From contig OY754980.1 of the NCBI GenBank assembly GCA_963576475.1, positions 19,973,822 through 20,037,821 on the forward strand: DNA of 64,000 nt. Reading direction: 5' to 3'. Positions 45,309-55,686 of this stretch are shown here, in pieces. The notes below the pieces were generated by a model. It saw only the letters and a program-made list of their open reading frames with translations, did no database searches and was not told the DNA's origin. Position 1 is the stretch's first letter, and each line of letters opens with the position of its first letter. The stretch is from Molanna angustata. Its lineage: Eukaryota; Arthropoda; Insecta; Trichoptera; Molannidae. The position numbers and the translations under genes were made by a program.

Positions 45309-47620
45309 CAGTGGACACTAGAGTGTACAGGGGCGCGGATCTGGAGACAGATCACTACTTGGTGATATCAAGAATTGTTCTGTTTACTGGCTGGTGTTCT
45401 AAAACACACCGAAGTGAACCACCGAAGCGAACCAAAGTAGAAAGGCTGCAAGATCAGAGTGTAAGAAAACAATATGCGAAAGATACGGAAAGCAAACTTC
45501 TTAGAGCAATACACAGGAGTGAAAATATCGAGGAAGCATGGACGACACTGAAAGAGACCGTATGTAAGACAGCGAAAAAGGTATGTGGTATTGCTAAAAG
45601 AGGTGGAATGAAAGGCGATGCATGGTGGAATGAGAGAGTTAAGATAGTTGTGGGTGAAAAGAAGAAAGCATGGATGGCATTAATAGCCGCGAAAGGATCA
45701 AATAATGAAGAAAGAGCAAAAGAGAATTATAAAGTGTGCAAGAAGGTAGTCAAAGACACAGTAAAAAGGGAAAAAGATGGTATAAAAGAGAAAGAAAGCC
45801 TGAAAATAGCCAACGACTTTCCTGGAAACATGAAAATGTTCTGGAAAGGCGTGGCGAAAAGAAAAAATGGAACTGTGAAAGCTTCGAAAGGAATAAATGA
45901 TAAAGATGGAAAAATAATTATGGACGAAGACGGCGTAAAAGAACGATGGAAAGAATATTTCAAGGAACTGTATGATAACGGAGTAAGTGGGTACGTGAGT
46001 CAGAGAACATGGCAAGTAAGCGAAAGTGATAAGGATGAAATAACGCAAGAAGTGTTTGAAGCAGTAAAACACGCGAAAGCGGGGAAAGCTGCCGGGTATG
46101 ACAGTGTATCAGCTGAACTTATAAAATATGACGGCGAACAGACGTTGGAGTGGTGTCTCTCTCTTTTCAACAAATGTTGGGAAGAAGGACACACTCCCTC
46201 AGACTGGAGAAATGCAGTCGTGGTACCTTTGTATAAAGGTAAAGGATCGAAGCTCGACTGCAAAAACTATAGAGCCATAAGTTTGCTAAGCTCAGTTGGT
46301 AAGATGTATGCAAGGATCCTGGATCAAAGAGTACAGAAAGCAAGATATGGGATGTCCAAGGTGCATTTGTGGGCGGCAGAGGATGTATAGACCAAATTTT
46401 TTCTCTGCGCACGGTCACAGAAAAGGTTCTGGATAAAAATCAGAAAATTTTCTGTGCCTTCATAGACCTAGAAAAGGCGTATGATAAAGTTGTTAGAGAA
46501 AAATTATGGGATATACTAGCAGTGTACGGAGTGAAGAGCAAACTGATACGCGCAATCGCGTCATTATATGAGAACAGCGAAGCATGTGTTCGTGTCAACG
46601 ACACAGTGACAACGTGGTTCTCTATAAATAATGGTGTTAGACAAGGGTGCGTGCTATCTCCATGGCTCTTTAACTTGTACATTGATTTCTGCATAAGAGC
46701 CCTTAAGGATGAAAGCAAGGGTCTGAAATTGAGTACTGTAATGGTGCGAGATTTGATGTATGCAGACGATAAAGTTCTATTAGCAGAAAGTATGGAAGAG
46801 TTACAGTATCTTGTAAGTATGGTATATGAAGGATGTATAGAGAATGGACTTAGGATGAATGCCAGCAAATCAAAGACAATGGTCTTTGAAAAGAGTGAAA
46901 GCAGAACAGCGTGTAAAGTGAGAGTAGAGAACGAATGGCTTGAGCAAGTCGACGAATATGTATACTTGGGAAGCATATTTCAACGGAACGGACGACTCGA
47001 TAAAGAGATCGAAAGAAGAGTTATGGCAGGAAACAGAGTGAATGGAGCACTAAGACCAATTATGAATGATCGCAACATATCAAAGAATGCCAAAGTTGCC
47101 ATTCATAATGCCATCGTAGTGCCAACCCTGACGTATGCAAGTGAAACCTGGACATGGCAGAAGACGCATGAAAGTAGAATAAATGCAGTTGAAATGAGAT
47201 CGTTAAGAAGGATTTGTAATAGAACGATGTATGACCGGGTAAGAAACGAGGATATAAGGAAAGAATGTAAGATGAAGAAAGATGTCATTACTAGAATGAA
47301 AGTGAACACATTGAGATGGTTTGGTCACATGGGGAGAATGAATGAGGAGCGCCTGACAAAGAAAATATACAGAGCGGAAAGGAATGGAATGAGAGGTCGG
47401 GGACGCCCAAGAAAGGGATGGCACGACCATGTGAACGAAATTTTGAAAGACGGAAATGTTAGAAGTGTGAGCAATAGACGAACATGTATGAGACGATGCA
47501 TGAATGTGGACGAGGCGAGGGATGCGTGCCAGGATAGAAAAATGTGGCGTTCGGTTCTCTCTGCCTACCCCGCAAGGGACATGGCGTGATGGTATGTATG
47601 TATGTTATTTATTTACATTA
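45309..47620 (+). pseudogene. Nearly complete non-LTR polymerase ORF (endonuclease tail + reverse transcriptase), one frameshift
   Basis: It starts in the C-terminal endonuclease part (DTRVYRGADLETDHYLV), and runs through AGKAAGYDSVSAELIKYDGE, WRNAVVVPLYKGKGS and NYRAISLLSSVGKMYARILD. The frame shifts once near 46345-46370 and continues FCAFIDLEKAYDKVVREKLW, GVRQGCVLSPWLFNLYIDFC, MYADDKVLLAESM and MWRSVLSAYPARDMA, with stop at 47587-47589. It is followed by ATGGTATGTATGTATG. The 5' end is truncated. The RT core residues (FIDLEKAYD, YADD) are present. The clade was not determined. Confidence 0.9.
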
Positions 47621-47687
47621 TCCGATTTTTTTTAAAAATTTAAAAAAATAATAATGTATGTAGATATATATTACAAATATAAAAAAA

Positions 47688-47938
47688 TACTTGACATTTG
47701 TTCTATTGAAATTTATTTGATTATTGATATGTTTCGTGCATGGCACACTGTCAGAATAATACTCTACAAGACTGAAACTAGTGGTAATATACAATATTTA
47801 CATGTCAGATGTATAAAAACACATTTAAATTTTTTATATAACCACTAGTCTCAGTCTTGATAGAACTCTTATTCTGACGATGTGCCTTGCACGAAATGCG
47901 TCAATAATCAAATAAATTTCAATAGAACAAATACAAAG
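47688..47938. mobile_element. Fold-back MITE with arms of about 95 bp
   Basis: The left arm TTGTTCTATTGAAATTTATT, TGATTATTGA, TTTCGTGCA-GGCACA and the right arm are inverted copies, with the loop around 47790-47845. The arms are about 85-90% alike by eye. Confidence 0.8.
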
Positions 47939-48197
47939 TTTTTTCAAAAATTGTCGATCGACAAACTAAACTTAATAATACTAGTTGCATGTAACACATG
48001 AGATCCAACTGTCGATAGCGATAGTACGTATAGTTGAAGAATAAGTACCGAACTATAAACCCCTAAATACAAATTATTTAATATATTAAGATATTTGGTT
48101 TTCTATATAACACATGTACCTAGGTATGTATTTCAAGATAGGATAGTATAGAGGTCAGTCCTTTGATCCTACCCAGAATATGAAAACAGCATGATGG

Positions 48198-48720
48198 TAG
48201 CATATTCTCTCGAACCCAAACCTGCCACAGTACCTCAAAAGCAAATTCACTTATTTATCCAGTCATGGACTTCCACTCCGATCTGCTGAATGTACAACAC
48301 TTTCCATACCTATCCATAATACAGAATTTCTCAGCTCTTCGTTCGAAGTACAATCAGCAAGATTATGGAATAGCCTTAGTCCGGATATTGCGTCGTCTAA
48401 CTCACTTAGTATTTTCAAGAAAAAACTAAAGAAGGAATATTTATCCTTGAACACCTGATCCCGATTTCCTCTCCTGTCCTTACCATATCCTTTTTCTTGC
48501 TATGAATTATAATTTTTTTTTTGTTTTAATAGTATTTAAGTGTTATACGTATTTTCTTTGATTTCTTTTACTCTTTTTTATTTGCTGTTGTACATACACA
48601 ATGTTGTCATACTTTGTAATCTGGTTGGTTGGAAGAAATTGCCTAATGGCAATAAGCCCGCCAGTGTACAATTATATTTGTTTATATTATGTACAAAAAG
48701 ATGTATAAATAAATAAATAT
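48198..48720 (+). pseudogene. Jockey/R1-like non-LTR 3' end
   Basis: Frame: [59 protein letters not shown] and a stop, then a 3' UTR with GGTTGGTTGGAAGAAATTGC, CTAATGGCAATAAGCCCGCC and an (AAAT)n tail. It is inserted in the first 1-kb unit. Confidence 0.8.
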
Positions 48721-48855
48721 ATATGTATGTTTGGCTCAGCTTCTCCAAGAGAGGAGCTGGAAAGTGGCAGCAGAGGACAGGATTGGATGGAGGCGAAAGT
48801 TAACGGAGGCCAAGGCTCGATTTGGGCTGTAGCGCCATCGAAGAAGAAGAAGAAG
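48721..48855 (+). pseudogene. RTE-like extreme 3' end with GAA tail
   Basis: Frame: RIGWRRKLTEAKARFGL and a stop, then CGCCATCGAAGAAGAAGAAG. The ending and the (GAA)n tail are typical of RTE-type elements. Confidence 0.6.
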
Positions 48856-49382
48856 TTTGGAGATTAGTATCACTTCTTAGATATTGTGTGTAGGCGACTG
48901 CCAGACAAATTGTATGAAGCAATGTCGTCACTAAATTCAATTTTTATAAAAATTGTTAAAAAAAAATTGAGATGTGCATGTTAATATTTTTTATAGAAAA
49001 TTAAATTATCTAGTTGGAGTGTTTTGGATTTTTTCGATATTTTAAATAAAATGGAAATATAGGCAGTTAAACTCATAAATTTATCATAAAAAAATATTTT
49101 TCTTAATAAAAAATGTTTGAGAAACCCTGGAATTAAAAAAAAAACAATTTCAGATTTTGTATTTGTCTATCTTCATACCAATTTTCAGCGTTAGCTTCTA
49201 TGGTTTCTGAGATATATGGAAAAATAAAGTAAAAATTCAAAAGTTGATAACCCCTGATTGAAACAAGAATTCACAATTCTGAGTATAAAAGCTTTGAAGG
49301 CCTATAACTGTTTATATATTCTGAAAATTTGGGCTCTGTAAATTGAGCGAATCAAAAGTTATAAGGGGGGGGGGACACAAGA

Positions 49383-49422
49383 ACTCACACACAGACACAC
49401 ACACACACACACACACACAATA
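49383..49422. repeat. (CA)n microsatellite
   Basis: CACACACAGACACACACACA and more, in the first 1-kb unit; the second unit has only a short remnant. Confidence 0.9.
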
Positions 49423-50689
49423 CTCACATAAAATGTTCTACTCCGAATTCTGAGTAAATCCATGTACGGGAACATATATGCTGCGAGGCCTCTAGTTGGT
49501 GTTATTAGCATGCAAAAAGTCCACTACGCCATACAAAATTTTCATTCGTACACGCATCTTGGCTTAATAATGTCGATTCATTCAGAGAATTGAATTCTCA
49601 TGAACGAATCGACAGTTGGAAAATACTAGTTGCATGTAACACATGAGATCCAACTGTCGATAGCATGTATAGTTCCAAATACTCATAAATCCAAATTATT
49701 GAATATTTTAGGATATTTTATTTTCTATACAACACATGTAGGTATGTATGTCAAGATAGGACAGTATGGAGGTCAGTCCTTTTTTCTACCCAGAATATGA
49801 AAACAGCATTATGGTATGTATGTATGTTTGGAGATTTAAGTATCAAACTACTAAGTCTTCTTACATATTGTGTATAGGCGACTGCCATACAAATTGTATG
49901 AAGTGATGTCGTCACTAAATTCAATTATTATAAAAATTGTTAAAAAAATTGAGATTTACTTCTACAATATTAAAATTTTTTATAGAAAATTAAATTATCT
50001 AGTTGAGGTGTTTCGGCTTTTTTCGATATTTTTAAAATATTTAGATATTTAGAAATATAGGCAGTTAAACTCATAAATTTATAATAAAAAAAATATTTTT
50101 CTTCATAAAAAATGTTTGAGAAATCCTGGAATTTTTTTGAAAAAACTAATTTGAGATTTTGTATTTGTCTATGTTTATACCAATTTTCAGCGTTCTAGCT
50201 TTAATGGTTTTTGAGATATATGGAAAAATAAACCAAAAATTCACAAGTTGATAACCCCTGACTGAAACAAAAATTGAAAATTCTGAGTATAAAAGTTTTG
50301 TAGGCCTATAACTTTTTATATATTCTGTAATTTTGGGCTCTGTAAATTGAGCGGATCAAAAGTTATAAGGGGGACACACAGACACACGAAATGTTCTACT
50401 CTGAATTCTGAGTAAATCCGTATATGGAACATATATGCTGCGAAGCTTCTAAATTGGTGTTTTATGACTTCGAAGTTGGAAAAGCCGTGAAAAATATAGA
50501 CCCTACATACAAATCTCGCATATCCTGGCTTGAAACATTGTCGATATGTTAAGAGAACAAAGTTCTCTTGAACAAATCGACAAGTGGAATATATTTGTGT
50601 GTATTTCAATTGCACTCATTACAGATTTATATGATAGCAACCATACATTACTGAAATAATTCCATATCACAGTATATTAATCACATTTT

Positions 50690-51430
50690 TATTTTATCAT
50701 CATCATCATTAACATTACAGCCCATTGTGTGCCTTGGCTTACTCCAGAATTTTTCACCATTTAGACGGGTCCATCACATGTGCTTTCCAGTTTGCAACGC
50801 AAATACTCCAATAAGTTGTTCATCCGGTCATGTGTCGTTTTTTGGAGTTCAGCCTTCCTTCATTCACTGGAAGTGCCCTAACCATTAAAGTCAATGAATT
50901 TTTATATATTTAATTATGTTGGGATTGCTGCAAAGGTTTTCCAGACATGTTTGTACATCCTATCCTCCATATTCCATTATCACAGAGGCCCAAAAAATTA
51001 ACACCTTCCGTTCAAAGACCAACAGTGCATTTTCATCCTTCCTCTTAATCACCCAGCATTCAGCACCATGAGCTGGTCACAGCATTTTTTTATACAATAA
51101 TAACTTAATACATGAGAGACTTGAGATGTCGGTGAATACTGAAATAGTATTTATTTGGCACGGCTATTCTTCTTTTAATCTCGACACTAACATCATTGTT
51201 TCTGGTTACTATTGAACCTAAGTAATGAATGACCCCACAGTTTCAATGGTATGATTACCAGCGCTAATTAGTGTTCCTGGGACATTTCTGTGGTTGGACA
51301 TTTTATTTGCAATCATATATTTCGTCTTAGAGGAGTTCACTTGAAGTCCCACTCTAGCAGAAGCATTTTCCAGGTCTATAAATGCTTGTTTGGTGTTCTT
51401 GCAATAATTACCATTTTATTTCAATCTTTG
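50690..51430 (-). pseudogene. Non-LTR reverse transcriptase C-terminal relic
   Basis: On the minus strand, YLGSIVTRNNDVSVEIKRRI, AVPNKYYFSIHRHLKSLMY, DENALLVFERKVLIFWASVI, then IIKYIKIH and WLGHFQ. Several stops and frame changes show it is old. It is a family distinct from the ATGT-tailed one. Confidence 0.75.
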
Positions 51431-52202
51431 TTAGTTTACTCATGTATGTTTTCGTACTGTGAATGAGAGTTGTTGTCTTTCCATTACTGGTTCATATTTA
51501 TCCCGCTCAAAATACAGTAGAGCCTACATAATCCTAATTAGCAAAAAACTACCTTTGCACGGATTATTGGGTTTTTCAGACTATAATATGTAAGGCTAGG
51601 CTAGGTAAAAAAACCGTGCTTAGGTTTCGTAGCAACCATATTTTTAACTTGATAAATAAACAAGTGGTGTGGGAGTACAATACAGAAAGACATGGACATT
51701 CCAAAGAACAGGCGAGTGTTGGTGACTCAGTGAGAGGAGGAAATCATTTGGCAATTCGGATTACAGTGATGTACAGAATATCAAGGTGGTTGTACCAGTG
51801 TGATTGACTGTTAGAAATTTTTTGCGGACAATAAGTCTGCCACATTATGTAAAATTTTTTTTTTTATATAAAAATCTCGTGTCACAGTGTTTGTTATCGA
51901 ACTCTTATGATTTTTTTTGTGTATGTTTGGTAGGTCTGAGAATAGGTTGTAGGCTATTTTTTATACCCCTTGATGATACGGGTGGCCCTCTCCAGATTTT
52001 TTTTTTTTTAGTATTTCGACAAAATTTTTTTTATGAATTGCCATTAAAAAATACTTACAACCCTACATTTACACCCTTTTACCACTTTCCCCTATTTTTT
52101 AATAGCGATATTACTATTTTTACTTTTATCCACAGATGCGCAATAGTGTTGCAAATTGGTAATTGATTAATCATTGTCGTACGATAAATTATTTATTTAT
52201 TT
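51431..52202. other. Gene-free AT-rich stretch
   Basis: No domain recognised; the frames at 51616 and 51804 are T-rich shadows. Possibly further degraded repeat sequence. Confidence 0.35.
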
Positions 52203-53718
52203 ATATCTTCTTCTTTAAGTGCCATGTTGGGTCCCCCCAACATCGGCGATCACTCCGGCGAATGTCTCCCTGTCCTGGGTTACTCGGAACAGCTCCTCCA
52301 CACTCCGGATGCCGGTCCATTCTCTCACATTGCGCAGCCAGGACATCTGTTTTCTGCCGGGTCCTCGGCGTCCCTCAATCTTGCCCTCCAAGATGAGCTG
52401 GAGAAGGCGATATTTATCTCCACGCATCACATGACCCAGGTACGAGATTTTTCGGACCTTGATGGTAGACAACAACTCCCTATTTGCTCTAGCTCGCCTC
52501 AGGATGTATTTGTTACCATATCTGTCCAGGGAATTCTGAGCATTCGTCGATGGAGCCACATTTCAAATGCTTCCAGTCTGTTCATCATACTGACTTTCAA
52601 GGTCCACGTCTCGCCATCCATATAATAAAACAGACCACACATAGCATCTTATCATTCTTTGTCGGAGTTTCAGATTTATGTTGTCGTTACAGAAGAGTGT
52701 TTTCATTTTATTAAATGCAGCTCTTGCTGCCTCAATGCTGCATTTAACCTCCACATCCGGGTCAAGGGTTTGCGTGAGCATGCTGCCGAGGTATTTAAAC
52801 TTCTCCACTCATTCGACGCTGCGCCCGTTCAAATGCATCGTTGATCCAGTGTAATCCAGCCGCCCGAAAGTCATCCATTTGGTTTTACTGATATTAATTG
52901 TTAGTCCCAATCTTTTACCGGATTCGTCAACAAGGTCAAGGTCTTGAAGATCATCAACACCGTCAGCTAGCAGTACAGTATCGTCTGCATATCTAATGTT
53001 GTTGATTAGGACTCCATTTATCTAAAGACCTTTCTCGGTGTTACTGAGGGCTCTTTTAAAGACATAGTCGGAGTAGAGATTAAACAATAACGGGGACAGA
53101 ATAAAACCCTGTCTTACTCCTCGTTGAATGGTGATTGCATTTGATTTCTCACTCCCATGTCTTATTTCGGCTTTTTGAAACCAATAGAGGTTCTTGATAA
53201 AATTTAGGTCTTTGGAATCAATGTTACAATCGGCAAGCATTTGTATCAAATCAGCATGTTTCACCCTATCAAATGCTTTTTCGTAGTCAATAAAGCAGGC
53301 AAATATTTCCTTTCTTTGGTCCCGGCATTTTTGCAAAAGTACGTTAACAGCCATTAGTGCTTCACGTGTTCCAAACGCACTTCTGAAACCAAATAGTGTG
53401 TTATCTAGGTCTTGCTCACATTTGACACGTATCCTAGCATGTATTATTTTCAGAAATAGTTTTAGAACATGACTCATCAGGCTAATAAGTCTGTAGTCAC
53501 TGCATTTCTTAGGGTGCTGCTTTTTAGGTAACGTCACAAAGGTGGATTTGAGGCAGTCTTGGGGTATATTCCCTGTGTCATAAATAGAGTTAAAAAGACT
53601 CAGCAGGTAGTCAATATTGTCATCGTCAATAAGTTTCAGAACTCCTAAGGGGATATCATCCGGGCCGCTTGCTTTTCGATTTTCTGAAGTGTTATTTATA
53701 TAACACATCTGGGATGAA
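52203..53718 (-). pseudogene. RTE-like non-LTR reverse transcriptase, 5' truncated and broken
   Basis: On the minus strand: ENRKASGPDDIPLGVLKLID, FACFIDYEKAFDRVKHADLI, IQRGVRQGFILSPLLFNLYS, NIRYADDTVLLADGVDDLQD, FKYLGSMLTQTLDPDVEVKC, KVRKISYLGHVMRGDKYRLL, GPGRKQMSWLRNVREWTG and IADVGGTQHGT. The core RT residues are kept, but stops occur after EKGL and near the FKYLGS block. It joins a Helitron relic at about 53720. Confidence 0.88.
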
Positions 53719-53726
53719 TTCACTAT

Positions 53727-54361
53727 GGCGATGCTTGCTTGAAATCATCGCCACTGTGGCGTAATGTTGAAAAAGTAAGTACAGCCAAAAGTAAACATTT
53801 CGAAACTAGCAAGTTCCGAGGTGAAAATGTATTGCTGTTACGAATCCCAATGATTTCCAATAAGATTGGTATTCACAATGACAATCAATAAGTTACAAGG
53901 CCAAACGATGTCTGTTTATGGCTTAGATTTGGGCACACGATGCTTTTCACACGGACAATTATACGTGGCATGGGCAAACCATCCAGTTTGTTTGTGTTGA
54001 CTAAAGACGGACTGACAAAAAACATCGTACACTGCTCTTCGAGATTGATATTGTTTTTTTTTATTGGCATAATTTAAGATAAAAAATATGTATCGGTTTT
54101 GTTTATTTACATTTAACTTTTAAGAGATCAAACTTTAAATATGTGAGTTAAGTAAATGAAGTAGGTACATTGAATTATTTAGAAAATGAATGGTTGGTGT
54201 TTTGTTATTTTTATAGGCCGTCATTCCACAGCGCTCCATTTCTCTTTCAGTCATAGACCCTATCCCCACATACTTACAATAAGTTAGTTTTTTTATTTAA
54301 TTACCAAATTATTCACTAAAAATAATTTATATGGCAAAACAACGTTTGCCGGGTCAGCTAG
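53727..54361 (+). pseudogene. Helitron helicase (PIF1-like) C-terminal relic with CTAG end
   Basis: Frame pieces: [29 protein letters not shown], then [20 protein letters not shown] and [11 protein letters not shown], a break, then [20 protein letters not shown] and a stop. These are the final motifs of the Helitron SF1 helicase (…TINK-QGQ…, [10 protein letters not shown]). The element ends GTTTGCCGGGTCAGCTAG at 54361, followed by T, a classical Helitron 3' terminus. Its end sequence differs from copies A and B. Confidence 0.85.
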
Positions 54362-55559
54362 TAAAAGAATATAATTATATCTTCATGAATACAATGATAG
54401 GCGCAATACCAGTTTTAGTTGTCTTCCAACAAAGAGAACAAATTCCAAGATAAAGTAACTTTCCCTATCTTGTTTGTGAAATGGCCTCTAGAAGATAAAT
54501 AACACATGTCCAAAGGGCCTCTAGTAAGATAAATAACATCTTGTGGGCGCATGTTCATTTCATACAAAAATGGATCCTGTTAGTTGCCTGAAAAGCAAAA
54601 TAAATAAATATTTGTTCAAATTATGGGATGAAATAAAAAGATAAAACATATTTTTGAATTTGTGCTTTATTTATGAAAAAAATGTAAATTATCCTACAAC
54701 GAATCTCGGAATTAATTAAAATTACATATCAGTATGTACCGAGACATGCCACATGTACAGAAACCCCATAGCAGCAGAAATTGCAAATGATGGAGTTTCC
54801 ATGTAATGTAATGCGTACACACACCATTCAATTATCTACAAATGTATTTCGGTGATCATATTATGAAAATACCAATTTATTTATTTATTTAAATTTTTGG
54901 ATATTTTTTTAAATTTACATACAGTAGTAATTCAAAGTAAAAATTAATTCAGAGAACTTACACTATTATGTGTAAAACTTGTTCAACAATTATGTAACAA
55001 ATAATGTTATAATGAATTTCCTCGAGTTATGAATCTCGTAGAAAGATGAAAAACAACACAAAATAGAAGAGACATTGATCAATTGTACACAATAGGTTGG
55101 TTAATTATCCCTCGACGCAGGGAGTTGAAGTAGTAAAGGGACTAATGAGAAGAGAATGGGTTTCTTCACTCACTTTGGGTGTAGATAACCTTTTCATATG
55201 TTTGTTTGTTTGTTTGTTTGCTTTTGTCAGACATTATCAACACTAAAATATTCACTATATTAAAAACCTTGAATAACTTAAATTGTAATTCGCTTAGTAA
55301 AAATTCTAACCATCGCACAGTCAGCAAATAGAATCTTGTCCAATTTACAAATCACAAGATATTTTTATTATTAAAGTAATGAACTTATATGTTATTTTAC
55401 GAATTAAAAACACCATTAAACAGTTTAATCGGATGTAACGTGACACTCGCTAGAGAGAGTTCATAGTCTGTTTCACTATCCGAGGAGGGCTTCCATGGTG
55501 TAGGGGTGCGGGGGGCGTGGAGTAGGAGGGGGGGCTGCGGTGGAGTGATGGGGCGGGGG
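54362..55559 (-). other. MTA1-like: 3' flank and probable 3' UTR of the MTA1-like gene
   Basis: No coding exon seen. TTTATT (AATAAA on -) occurs near 54666 and 54880-54890, so either could end the transcript. A (GTTT)n run lies near 55200. Confidence 0.4.
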
Positions 55560-55686
55560 TCAGTCCAGGATGACCACTTGCAGGGGTGCCCCTACACCGC
55601 CACTTCCCTTACTCCCTCCCACACCACGCCACGGCATGCGGGCGGCCCTGCGAAGTTCTACCACGCTCAACATTCTACGACGTACC
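55560..55686 (-). CDS. MTA1-like: MTA1-like terminal exon
   Basis: The acceptor TATTCCAG is followed by G, which completes Lys, then [20 protein letters not shown], a Gly-rich stretch and APLQVVILD with TGA. The RRAAR-P-R core matches the MTA C-terminus. Confidence 0.85.

Larger units (their letters stand above)
47972..50600. repeat. Two tandem copies of an unidentified unit of about 1 kb
   Basis: The first copy starts at TACTAGTTGCATGTAACACA (47979) and the second at the same words (49626). Shared blocks include GGTCAGTCCTTT, CAGAATATGAAAACAGCAT, GCGACTGCCA(G/T)ACAAATT and AAAGTTATAAGGGGG. Both copies end with a hairpin-like TTGTCGAT...AATCGACAA motif (about 49580 and 50545-50583). The first copy is split by retroelement debris at 48198-48855. 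Confidence 0.75.

Noticed and set aside
48841..48856. (GAA)n tract as a polyglutamate-type coding repeat
   Set aside because: It follows the stop codon of an RTE-type fragment and is that element's 3' tail.
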